DNA from: Undibacterium sp049340185
Lineage (GTDB): Bacteria > Pseudomonadota > Gammaproteobacteria > Burkholderiales > Burkholderiaceae_D
Reading direction: 5' to 3'
Assembly (NCBI RefSeq): GCF_049340185.1
Contig: NZ_JBMPPC010000009.1
Coordinates: 88,100 to 152,099, forward strand
Length of the DNA: 64,000 nt
The notes under the pieces: model-generated
Seen by the model: the letters and a program-made list of their open reading frames with translations, nothing else
Databases searched by the model: none
Told to the model about the DNA's origin: nothing
Made by a program: the position numbers and the translations under genes
Part shown: one piece after another, positions 18,030-26,415 of the stretch
Numbering within the stretch: position 1 is the stretch's first letter
How the letters are laid out: every line of letters begins with the position of its first letter

Positions 18030-18292
18030 AAGACCTCTCACCACAAAGGCACAGAGATACAGAGGGAAAGGCGAGAGAAAAAACAGAGTAAACGTCTCCA
18101 TGGAATATCAATATCAAAACCAATCCGCAGGCAGCACGCGCCTGCTGGCATGAAATACCTTGGAAAGCCGCGCCCAGCCTGCGCGTTCAATGCGGAAGGA
18201 CAACTAAAAACCCGTTAACCGATATTTCGTGGAACCGGCTTTTCCTCCTGCCTTTACCTTGATGTCTCTGTGCCTCTATGGTGAGAGGTCTT
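18030..18292. repeat. MITE-like element (copy A) with terminal inverted repeats
   Basis: A 263-bp non-coding element bounded by ~30-base inverted repeats: AAGACCTCTCACCA followed by a GGCACAGAGA block at 18030-18060, and its reverse complement at 18263-18292, with two mismatches in the first 28 bases. The centre (18121-18215) has a GC-rich segment that also occurs in copy B. No protein is encoded. Partial relatives lie at 22045-22218, 24880-25110 and about 63359-63390. Confidence 0.75.
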
Positions 18293-18585
18293 CGATTTTG
18301 CGCCAGTCCGGGATAAATACCGCCTGCACCTTTAATTCATCCCCATCACCCCCGCTGCGCTAATGACCTTAACACCAACTCGCGATCAGAGTTGCGCTGC
18401 CGACTAAAAAGATGCTCGTTTTACACGGTGTAACAGGGATTGCAAACGATTGTGATAAAAGCCCCTAAACCTAAAAATATTTCTGCACATCAAAATTCTC
18501 TTGGCTAGACTGAAGGTGAACTGATGCTTGTCTCACTTATTTCTATTGTCCATCGTCAAGTGTGGGTTCCTTTAGGAGAAAGATC

Positions 18586-21500
18586 TTGGACGCACCTCCC
18601 TTCCCACATAATGAATCTGAACGTATTGCGGCATTACACGCGCTGAATGTTCTTGATACCGGCCCCAAAGCCGAACTGGACGCGCTGGTCAAAGCCGCCT
18701 CACTGGTGTGCGGGGTACCGATATCCCTGATTAGCCTGGTCGATACCGAAAAAGTGTGGCTGAAGGCCAACCTGGGCCTACCCGGTGTTTCTGAGGTTCC
18801 CCGGGATATGGCGTTTTGTTCCTTCGCGATTCTGGAAAATGGCATGCTTGAAATTCAGGACACCTTGCAAGATCATCGCTTTGCCGATAATCCGCTGGTG
18901 ATCAATGAGCCGCTCATTCGCTTTTATGCAGGCGCCCCGATCAGTATCGGAGACGGCCATCGCATCGGCACCTTATGCGTCCTGGACAAACAACCTCAAC
19001 ATCTCAACGCACAGCAGCGCGAGATTCTGCTGAGCCTGGCAGATACGGCAGCGGCGATCCTCGAAGGACATCGCGACAAGCGGGCGCTGCTTGAGAAGGG
19101 GCAGCGGTTTGCCGATATTATCGAAAGCACGCACGTCGGCACCTGGGAAAAAAATTTCCAGACAGGCGCCATTAAATACAACGAGAGGTGGGCAGAAATC
19201 ACCGGCAGGACGCTGGCCGAATTAGGTGAGCTGAGCGCCCAAACCTGGGTCGACCTCACCCATCCGAGCGATAGAATATTGTCGCAGCTCGAGCTGGAAA
19301 ATCACTTTAACAATCGCGTCTACCGCTATGAATGCGAAGTTCGCTTGCGGCATAAAAACGGATCATGGATCTGGGTATTAGACAGTGGCAGAGTCATCAG
19401 CTGGACCTCCGAGGGCAAACCGGAATGGATGCTAGGCACGCTACTCGACATCACCGAACGCAAACATCAGGAAGAGAATCTTCGTAAAAGCCAATTGTTT
19501 CTGGACAGGACAGGCAAGTTGGCCGGTATCGGTGGATGGGAAGTCGATCTGATTACCAACGATATTTACTGGTCGGATGAAACCTGCCGCATTCATGGTG
19601 TGGCTGCCGGTTTTAAACCGACGATGGATGAAGCCATACGCTTCTATGCACCTGCCGCTCAGCCTGTCATATTGAGCGCCGTACAAAACGCCATCTTGAA
19701 GGGAAAAGGCTGGGATCTTGAATTGCCGTTTATCCGTGCCGATGGAAGTCCTATCTGGGTGCGCGCAGTAGGTACGGTGGAATTCGCAGATAAAAAACCG
19801 ATACGGCTATTCGGTGCTTTTCAGGACATCACTCAGCGAGTTGAAGAAAACCTGGCATTGCAAGCCGCGAATGACCGCACCACCCTCGCCACCGATAGCG
19901 GCGCAATCGGTATCTGGGAATACGATCTGATCAGCGGTACTGTGATATGGGACGCGTGGATGTACCGCCTATTCGGGCTGGTGCCCCGTAATGAAACGAG
20001 CACGATTGAACTCTGGCTAAATCAGATCCATCCAGCCGATGTGAAAAAAATAGAATACGCAGCAAAGCAAGCGGTGCGCGGAGAAAATAATTTTGATACC
20101 GAATACCGGGTGATCTGGCCGGATGGCAGCCTGCACTATCTTAAAGGCTCGGCCATCGTTAAGCGTGACGCCGAGGGCACGGCGCTGCGCATGGTCGGCA
20201 CGGCCATCGACATCTCAGTCCCCAAAAAACTCGCACTGGAATTAGCTGAACAGCACGCCCTGCTGCACGTGACGCTCAAATCCATCGGCGACGCCGTCAT
20301 CACCACCGATTCTAAAGGGTATATCAACTGGCTCAATCCGGTCGCAGAGCGGATGACAGGATGGCTTGTCGATGAGGCAAAAGGTCGGTCGCTGACGCAG
20401 GTCTTCCACATCGTCAATGAAGAAACCCGCAAGCCCGCCGCCAATCCGATCACGGCCTGTCTGGCGCAAGAAAAAGTGGTTGGCCTGGCGACCAGAACGA
20501 TACTCATCTCCCGCAACGGGACTGAGTACGGCGTTGAAGATTCTGCCGCTCCCATCCGTAATGAACGCGGCGAGGTACTCGGTGTAGTGCTGGTATTTCA
20601 TGACGTGACAGAGCAGCGCCGTCTCTCCGGCGAAATGAATTTCCGTGCCAGCCATGATCTGCTCACCGGTCTGGTCAACCGTGCAGAGTTTGAAGTCCGG
20701 CTGCGGCGGGTGCTGCAAATGGCACACAGCGATCACAGTCAGCATGCCCTGCTCTACATCGATCTTGATCAGTTCAAGCTGGTCAACGATGCCTGCGGAC
20801 ATGCTGTTGGCGATCAGTTACTGCAACAGGTCGCCAAGCTATTTGCAGAAACTGCACGGACCCGCGATACCCTGGCACGACTGGGCGGCGATGAGTTTGC
20901 CATCCTTCTGGAGCAGTGCTCCGTCGATCAGGCGCAACGGGTGGCGCAAAAAATATGTGACCGGATGGATGATTTCCGCTTCACGCATGACAACCGGCGT
21001 TTTCGTATCGGTGCCAGTATCGGTCTGGTCCCCGTCGACAGCCGCTGGCCCATTACAGAAGCGATTATGCAGGCCGCCGATACCTCATGCTACGCAGCGA
21101 AAGAGGCGGGACGAAATCGCGTACATGCCTGGTTTGATACCGATCTGGCGATGCGCGCCCGTCATGGCGAAATGCAATGGACAACACGGATAGAACAGGC
21201 ACTCGACGACAATCATTTCGTACTCTATGCACAAAAAATTATCGCCCTGAACGACCAGTCGCCGGGTTTGCATGCCGAAGTCTTGCTGAGGATGCGAGAC
21301 ACGGACGGATCGCTGATCGGACCCGGTGCTTTTTTACCGGCAGCAGAACGTTTTCAGCTCGCGACACGGATCGACAAATGGGTGCTAAAGCACACCATCG
21401 CATGGATGAAAACACTCACGTCCATCGATCACATCGGCAAACTCAGCGTCAACTTATCAGGCCAGTCAGTCGGTGACCGCGCCTTTCACCGCTGGGCAAT

Positions 21501-21948
21501 TGATCTGCTCAAAGACACCGGATCGCGGATCTGTTCACGGCTATGTCTGGAGATTACCGAGACAGCCGCCGTCACCAATCTCTCGGATGCCGCGCTGTTT
21601 ATCGAGCAGATCCGGGAGATCGGCGTGCGCGTCGCCTTAGATGATTTCGGTGCCGGAGCATCGTCATTCGGCTATCTGAAAAAAATGCCTGTCGATTATT
21701 TAAAAATTGATGGTCAATTCGTCGTAGATGTCGTCACGGATCCTTTGGATGAAGCTGCAGTCAGATGCTTTGCCGACGTCGCCAAAGTAGTGGGCGTAAA
21801 AACGGTCGCTGAATTTGTTGATCATCCGGCTGTACTGGCAAAACTACGGGAGATCGGGATTGATTTTGCGCAGGGATTTTTACTTCACAAACCTGCGCCA
21901 ATTGACGAGCTTGCCGTACACCAGAGCGAGATTCTAAGCATCGCCTGA
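18586..21948 (+). CDS. GAF/multi-PAS diguanylate cyclase-phosphodiesterase (GGDEF-EAL)
   Basis: About 1120 residues from a TTG at 18586; AGGAG at 18574-18578 fits this start, and no ATG is near. Order: GAF (~15-165), four PAS/PAC-type modules (~180-300, ~310-425, ~435-545, ~555-680), GGDEF (~690-850; intact ARLGGDEF) and EAL (~870-1110; signature AEVLLR, plus LEITETA and DDFGAGASSFGYLKK). Both catalytic domains look competent, EAL in the common EVL form. It has no membrane helix, so it is a soluble sensor setting cyclic-di-GMP levels. It stands alone between two copies of the MITE-like repeat. Confidence 0.94.
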   Translation: MDAPPFPHNESERIAALHALNVLDTGPKAELDALVKAASLVCGVPISLISLVDTEKVWLKANLGLPGVSEVPRDMAFCSFAILENGMLEIQDTLQDHRFADNPLVINEPLIRFYAGAPISIGDGHRIGTLCVLDKQPQHLNAQQREILLSLADTAAAILEGHRDKRALLEKGQRFADIIESTHVGTWEKNFQTGAIKYNERWAEITGRTLAELGELSAQTWVDLTHPSDRILSQLELENHFNNRVYRYECEVRLRHKNGSWIWVLDSGRVISWTSEGKPEWMLGTLLDITERKHQEENLRKSQLFLDRTGKLAGIGGWEVDLITNDIYWSDETCRIHGVAAGFKPTMDEAIRFYAPAAQPVILSAVQNAILKGKGWDLELPFIRADGSPIWVRAVGTVEFADKKPIRLFGAFQDITQRVEENLALQAANDRTTLATDSGAIGIWEYDLISGTVIWDAWMYRLFGLVPRNETSTIELWLNQIHPADVKKIEYAAKQAVRGENNFDTEYRVIWPDGSLHYLKGSAIVKRDAEGTALRMVGTAIDISVPKKLALELAEQHALLHVTLKSIGDAVITTDSKGYINWLNPVAERMTGWLVDEAKGRSLTQVFHIVNEETRKPAANPITACLAQEKVVGLATRTILISRNGTEYGVEDSAAPIRNERGEVLGVVLVFHDVTEQRRLSGEMNFRASHDLLTGLVNRAEFEVRLRRVLQMAHSDHSQHALLYIDLDQFKLVNDACGHAVGDQLLQQVAKLFAETARTRDTLARLGGDEFAILLEQCSVDQAQRVAQKICDRMDDFRFTHDNRRFRIGASIGLVPVDSRWPITEAIMQAADTSCYAAKEAGRNRVHAWFDTDLAMRARHGEMQWTTRIEQALDDNHFVLYAQKIIALNDQSPGLHAEVLLRMRDTDGSLIGPGAFLPAAERFQLATRIDKWVLKHTIAWMKTLTSIDHIGKLSVNLSGQSVGDRAFHRWAIDLLKDTGSRICSRLCLEITETAAVTNLSDAALFIEQIREIGVRVALDDFGAGASSFGYLKKMPVDYLKIDGQFVVDVVTDPLDEAAVRCFADVAKVVGVKTVAEFVDHPAVLAKLREIGIDFAQGFLLHKPAPIDELAVHQSEILSIA

Positions 21949-22044
21949 ATACCAATCATGCAGGCGACATAGGAGAATATGTGATGAGCGGCGATGAGCA
22001 AAATCAGCGCTGCAAAAACCATAAAAAGGACATTTAAAAAACGA

Positions 22045-22218
22045 ATCCGCAAGCGTGATGCGCCTTCTGGCCTGAAATGCCTCTGAAAGCCGCACCCAGT
22101 CTGCGGATTCGATAGTGGGAATTTCTAATAATCCTTTCATCGATATTTCATGGAAGCTCTTATTCCGACTCCCACCGCTACTCCTGCCTTTCCTTGGTGT
22201 CTCTCTGGTGAGAGGTCC
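22045..22218. repeat. MITE-like element (copy B, left end missing)
   Basis: Aligns by eye with the inner and right parts of copy A: AATCCGCA near 22045, the CTGAAAGCCGCACCCAG-type core, CGATATTTC, CTCCTGCCTTT, and a right terminal repeat ending GGTGAGAGGTCC. The left inverted repeat is absent. It fills the convergent gap between the GGDEF-EAL gene and the protease-nuclease gene. Confidence 0.65.
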
Positions 22219-22353
22219 AGATTTTTTTGCGTAAGTCCGCCGGTGTAATTGTTCAATGTGGAGGTTTTTAGAAATCCTTTATTGGGGACTTAAAATCCTC
22301 TGTCAGGGAACATCAAGCCAGTGACATCTCCATCCGGATTCGCGATCCTTGTC

Positions 22354-24609
22354 TTACTTACCGAACTGATCCGCGTTGATGACCTCGTCAGGAAAAACAA
22401 TCCCGATCATTTCGCCAATCGCCGCAATCGACTTCTGCATGCGTTCAAACTTAGGCGGCACCACTAATTCTTCCTGAATTTCCAGGCCATATTTTTTCAC
22501 CACGTCGGCCTGCGACAATACATAACCGTAGGCGAGCAACTTGGGACGGCGAGCGGGCGAGGCCGGGACGACAACCACTTTCCAGAACAATGTTGGTACG
22601 GCAATCGCCACTCCGCCAACCTTGACGGACTTGATACTGTCATCAGTCAGCACCGGTCCGGCAAACAAGACCGCCTGACCGCCACCGGCTGTCACCTGTT
22701 TTTGCACGACGGATTCAAACTCACCCCAGATACCTTTCACACCGGCGTACATTGCTTGTTTGGTGAAGTTGTCTTTCGGGTTCTCCTGATTAAACGCCTC
22801 ATGCTGCGGTGTGCAATTAGTCCAGTGATAGCTGTCGGCATTGGCGAACGCGGTCTCTTCACCTTCGGCACCCCAGCAGTTATCTTCTCTGCGCACAATA
22901 TGGCCGCGATCTATACGCTTGCCGGGTCCGTAGATGTCTTTATCCTTCAATTGCAGTGCAGGAGGAACGCGCGGATCCACTGCCCAGTCCTCACCCCCCA
23001 GATCCTGACGCTTGCGCTTGTCCTGCCGTGCTGCATCGGAGTAATCGACATTCGACGCTGTCCACATACACATACGAAATACCTGATTGAACGCCAGCGA
23101 ATAATGGTGGTAATGCAGGATCAGCGGATCATCCGCCGTCAGACCCGACACATCCACATCAGGCACGGCACGGTCCGTATCGGCATAGCTCTGATAATCC
23201 TTGACGCAATAGAGCTCGCTCAGGCGTGATGCCGCGATGACGGGTAGCGGTAAGGCAACACCGAGAAAGTGATCATCGTAACCAGTACGCGATGCATAAT
23301 CCGGATCGAAAGTTTGTCTGGCCTCGGTCGCGACGGCACCCAAGGTGAATGCCCTATTGTTGATGTTGCTGCTGACATTGCTGGCGTTGTCGGTATCGGC
23401 TCCGGTACTGCCGTCATTGATATTATTCGCCGAATTTCCTGCTGCATACACATGTATCGTCACCGGACCGTTGAATGAAAATAGATTGTTTGCCATGGCA
23501 CTTCTTTCAGAGGAGGAAACAGCTTGAGAACTCGCGGTGTAGGCGACCAGAGGGTCTGTGGTGCTAGTCAGTAATCGCTCCAGCATCAGTCGCTGCGCGG
23601 AAGAGAGTCCGGATGACGCTGCGGACGCAGTCGTCAATGAGTTGGCAGATGAGTTAGCAGATGCGCTCGCATACAAAGCCCCGAGTCGCTTGATCACCGC
23701 ACTGATGCGCGCGCCTTCGTTGGCAACCCAGATGACATCATTCTCGCTATCGGCATCCTCATTAAAAGGCTGACCGCTACGGGTAATTACCTGATCATTG
23801 ACGATTTTCGGAATCCCCGCGTGATGGACGCCCAGTAACTCCCAATTGGCGTTGAATAAAGGGGATCCGGACGAGCCGGGCAAGGTATCCGTTTCGTAAT
23901 GAAGAAAACCTTCAGACAAAATATCCACCAGACGATTATTGGTTACCGCAAACGTACGTGGCCCGCCATCAGGATGCTGGATGATATTGACAGGCATACC
24001 GGTCAGGGTCTTACCAGTAGCAACAATCAAGCGACACACACCGACATCAGCGAGATGCTCGCCATTGGTGCCGCTGTCGGACACGCCGACCAGCGCAAAA
24101 TCCAGCACAGGATCTGCAAAATAAAAACGTTCGACGTCAATCGTGAAATAAGTTCCGGCAGCGATACCACGCTCATCCTGGATATAACCAAAATTAGCCG
24201 CCGCCTGAAAAGCCTCCTCCTTGCGGGGAAAAACATGGTGGTTCGTCATCAGCAAACCCGGTGCCACCATAAAGCCAGTCGCAATCGCGCTGGGGCTGTA
24301 GCCATTACCCGGCAATCTGACAATCCGCGCCACGGGAGCCGCCGCCTTCAGCGCCAGATCGCCCGGCGCCACCATCGTAAAGTCCATCGTCGGCCCGATA
24401 ATCCGCTCTTGAAAACGCAAATTAACCCGGGCCGATTCACGCAAAGTATGTGCACGCACCTGATCAGCCGGGTCAGCCGCACCGATGCCGCTCTGGGAAA
24501 TTCTGGCAAGACCCGCCTCCCGCACCACCGTCCGCTCTCGCCACCGGCTTAACGCCGCCGCATTTGCCGAACGAACTGCTTGCGCTAAAGCATTATCAAT
24601 ATCACCCAT
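22354..24609 (-). CDS. Trypsin-like serine protease fused to DNA/RNA non-specific endonuclease
   Basis: 751 residues, no signal peptide. A short helical N-terminus (1-75) precedes a trypsin-like domain (~85-305): ATGFMVAPGLLMTNHHVF (His124/125), VLDFALVGV (Asp170) and LPGSSGSPLF (Ser247). Residues ~315-430 are a Ser/Ala/Asn-rich linker. The C-terminal NUC1-type nuclease (~440-715) has IDRGHIVRRED with catalytic His570 and a metal-site Asn region TNCTPQHEAFNQENPKDN. Both active sites look intact. It would cut protein and nucleic acid, suggesting proteolytic control of a toxic nuclease. It is single, with no immunity gene adjacent, and flanked by MITE-like repeats. A role in conflict or cell suicide is inference. 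Confidence 0.88.
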   Translation of the reverse strand: MGDIDNALAQAVRSANAAALSRWRERTVVREAGLARISQSGIGAADPADQVRAHTLRESARVNLRFQERIIGPTMDFTMVAPGDLALKAAAPVARIVRLPGNGYSPSAIATGFMVAPGLLMTNHHVFPRKEEAFQAAANFGYIQDERGIAAGTYFTIDVERFYFADPVLDFALVGVSDSGTNGEHLADVGVCRLIVATGKTLTGMPVNIIQHPDGGPRTFAVTNNRLVDILSEGFLHYETDTLPGSSGSPLFNANWELLGVHHAGIPKIVNDQVITRSGQPFNEDADSENDVIWVANEGARISAVIKRLGALYASASANSSANSLTTASAASSGLSSAQRLMLERLLTSTTDPLVAYTASSQAVSSSERSAMANNLFSFNGPVTIHVYAAGNSANNINDGSTGADTDNASNVSSNINNRAFTLGAVATEARQTFDPDYASRTGYDDHFLGVALPLPVIAASRLSELYCVKDYQSYADTDRAVPDVDVSGLTADDPLILHYHHYSLAFNQVFRMCMWTASNVDYSDAARQDKRKRQDLGGEDWAVDPRVPPALQLKDKDIYGPGKRIDRGHIVRREDNCWGAEGEETAFANADSYHWTNCTPQHEAFNQENPKDNFTKQAMYAGVKGIWGEFESVVQKQVTAGGGQAVLFAGPVLTDDSIKSVKVGGVAIAVPTLFWKVVVVPASPARRPKLLAYGYVLSQADVVKKYGLEIQEELVVPPKFERMQKSIAAIGEMIGIVFPDEVINADQFGK

Positions 24610-24879
24610 CGCCAGTCTCCAATCAAGCTAGTTGGCCACTCTTTGACGCTATAGATTTACTGCCACAACATTGATGTCATTCCTTTGGTACTAAAAATAT
24701 TCTAGACCACGGATGTGACAGTTCCATGGCAAATATCAGTGAATTTGTACGAAACTTGGTGGTTTTGTGCTGTAGAGAAATAGTAGGAAGGAACTTTGTT
24801 TGCATCTGACGTTCATAAAGACAATACTGATGCAATCAAAACACACAAGTTATACCCCCAAAATTGAAAGCCTAGTGTT

Positions 24880-25110
24880 TATGCGGACTTGCAGCCAATA
24901 TCAGCCTGAAAGCCGCATGGGGATTGCGAAGTCAGTGATGGAAATTTCTAAAAATCACCACATTGAAAAATCGCATCGACGGTACTGATATAGAAATCAA
25001 GACCTCTCACCACAGAGGCACAGAGCAAAGGCAGGACTAGCAAAAGTAAGGCTTACATCGACACTCGATTAAAGGTTTTTTAGAAGTCCTGGATGAATCT
25101 TTAGAGATAT
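24880..25110. repeat. MITE-like repeats (copies C/D, two diverged partial copies)
   Basis: Bases ~24880-24995 resemble the core of copy B (CCTGAAAGCCGCA, GGAAATTTCTAAAAATC). Bases 24999-25110 restart with the terminal repeat AAGACCTCTCACCACAGAGG and continue as the reverse complement of copy A (AAAGGCAGGA, then TTAAAGGTTTTTTAGAAGTCC). Two damaged copies therefore lie together just upstream of the protease-nuclease gene. The rest of the gap from 24610 shows no gene. Confidence 0.6.
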
Positions 25111-25166
25111 CTTTTTAGATCAACAGACCGCTTTATTTAACGCACGTCAAAACCGAAGGAGTCACC

Positions 25167-25343
25167 ATGAATCGTCAATCACTGATCATCAATTCCGTGC
25201 TGTGGGCAGGTGCCATCATCGCCTCCTCAATCGTCGGCGCACCGAGTCTGCTCTCCACCGTGCTGCTCCCTGCGCTGGCAATCATGTCGCTGATACTCAC
25301 AGAGCGCACGTCAAAGACAGCAGCGACCTGCATGAACAAATAA
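25167..25343 (+). CDS. Small membrane peptide, 58 residues
   Basis: ATG at 25167 with GAAGGAGTCACC directly upstream, an excellent ribosome site. The product has a polar start (MNRQSLIIN), a hydrophobic core of two short helices (VLWAGAIIASSIVGAPSLL, then VLLPALAIMSLIL) and a basic Lys/Cys tail. It is probably an inner-membrane peptide. No family is recognised. It lies alone between the MITE-like repeats and the duplicated hairpin element. Confidence 0.6.
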   Translation: MNRQSLIINSVLWAGAIIASSIVGAPSLLSTVLLPALAIMSLILTERTSKTAATCMNK

Positions 25344-25540
25344 AGCCTTATCAAAGACGCCGTTAAGCTCGCTGACCAATTACTCACCGGTCAGCGTAGC
25401 CTTGCACGATATGTCTGTTTAGATATGGCAGAGCTCAAACCAGACACGCAGTAACCGACAAAATGACTCGCCGAATTCTGAAGCTTAGGAGTGAGGCAGA
25501 TTTTGCCTGCCAGCATTTCACCATCAACGAAATCTAACCT

Positions 25541-25890
25541 AAACGGCACGCAACGCTATTGCCGTTGATTTACTTTTGAGGTTGCAGTTGCAGTTGCAGT
25601 TGCAGTTGATTTGTAACCCGCTGTGGCGCTGCCGTTTGAGCAGGTCAGAAAATGGAAAAAGAAGTGTCCGTTGTCTGAGCCGCAGGCGAGTTTCGGACAC
25701 TTCCCATTTTTTGACCTGCTCAAACGGGAACCCGAAGGGCAGCGACTGTGCGGTCGCCTTCTTTTGCGTACTTTTCTTGGCGAAGCAAGAAAAGTACGTA
25801 GCCGCCGGTCTACCACCGGCCGGCAACCCAGGCAGACGACATCAGTAATTCAACGAAAATGGTGTGCACGGCGCACCCGACGATGAACGC
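25541..25890. repeat. ~350-bp structured direct repeat, copy 1
   Basis: Starts AAACGGCACGCAACGCTATT and recurs 350 bases later. Contents: a GTTGCA hexamer run; a long hairpin 25632-25727 with arms of 34-39 bases (CCGTTTGAGCAGGTCAGAAA pairs with its complement, continued by GAAGTGTCCG / CGGACACTTC); a second perfect hairpin, GTACTTTTCTTG / CAAGAAAAGTAC, around a GCGAAG loop at 25768-25797; a small CCGGT/ACCGG hairpin; and a final GGTGTGCACGGCGCACC. Frames are open by chance on both strands but resemble no protein. Confidence 0.85.
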
Positions 25891-26340
25891 AAACGGCACG
25901 CAACGCTATTGCCGTTGATTTGCTTTTGAAGTTGAAGTTGCAGTTGCAGTTGATTTGTAACCCGCTGTGGCGCTGCCGTTTGAGCAGGTTAGAAAATGGA
26001 AAAAGAAGTGTCCGTTGTCTGAGCCGCAGGCGAGTTTCGGACACTTCCCATTTTTTGACCTGCTCAAACGGGAACCCGAAGGGCAGCGACTGTGCGGTCG
26101 CCTTCTTTTGCGTACTTNNNNNNNNNNNNNNNNNNNNNNNNNNNNNNNNNNNNNNNNNNNNNNNNNNNNNNNNNNNNNNNNNNNNNNNNNNNNNNNNNNN
26201 NNNNNNNNTGCGTACTTTTCTTGGCGAAGCAAGAAAAGTACGTAGCCGCCGGTCTACCACCGGCCGGCAACCCAGGCAGACGGCATCAGTAATTCAGCGA
26301 AAAAACGGTGCGCACGGCGCACCATACGACTACAACCCGC
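25891..26340. repeat. ~350-bp structured direct repeat, copy 2 (interrupted by gap)
   Basis: Near-identical second copy in direct orientation: long hairpin at 25979-26074, the second hairpin split by the run of N, and the GGTGCGCACGGCGCACC end at about 26308. It differs by one fewer GTTGCA-type unit and point changes. It fills the convergent space before the HMG-CoA lyase gene. Confidence 0.82.
26118..26208. other. Assembly gap (91 N)
   Basis: The gap lies inside repeat copy 2. The same nine bases, TGCGTACTT, occur on both flanks, so the ends may overlap, or extra repeat copies may be hidden. Frames crossing it are not genes. Confidence 0.99.
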
Positions 26341-26415
26341 TTTGGAGCGAGCAATGTATAAGAAAAATTTACTGCGGAAATGACGCTACTCGTGTCCAGT
26401 GTTAACGCTCTAGCT

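Noticed and set aside
23220..24674. Plus-strand open frames inside the protease-nuclease gene (up to 217 residues)
   Set aside because: They are antisense to a gene with two intact catalytic domains and have no recognisable motif.
18000..25200. Prophage or integrative element
   Set aside because: No integrase, recombinase, phage structural gene or tRNA attachment site was seen; only repeats bound the genes.
25539..26405. Several overlapping open frames of 66-161 residues on both strands across the large repeat, some crossing the N run
   Set aside because: They follow hairpin arms and hexamer repeats, contain unknown residues, occur in all frames and resemble no protein family.
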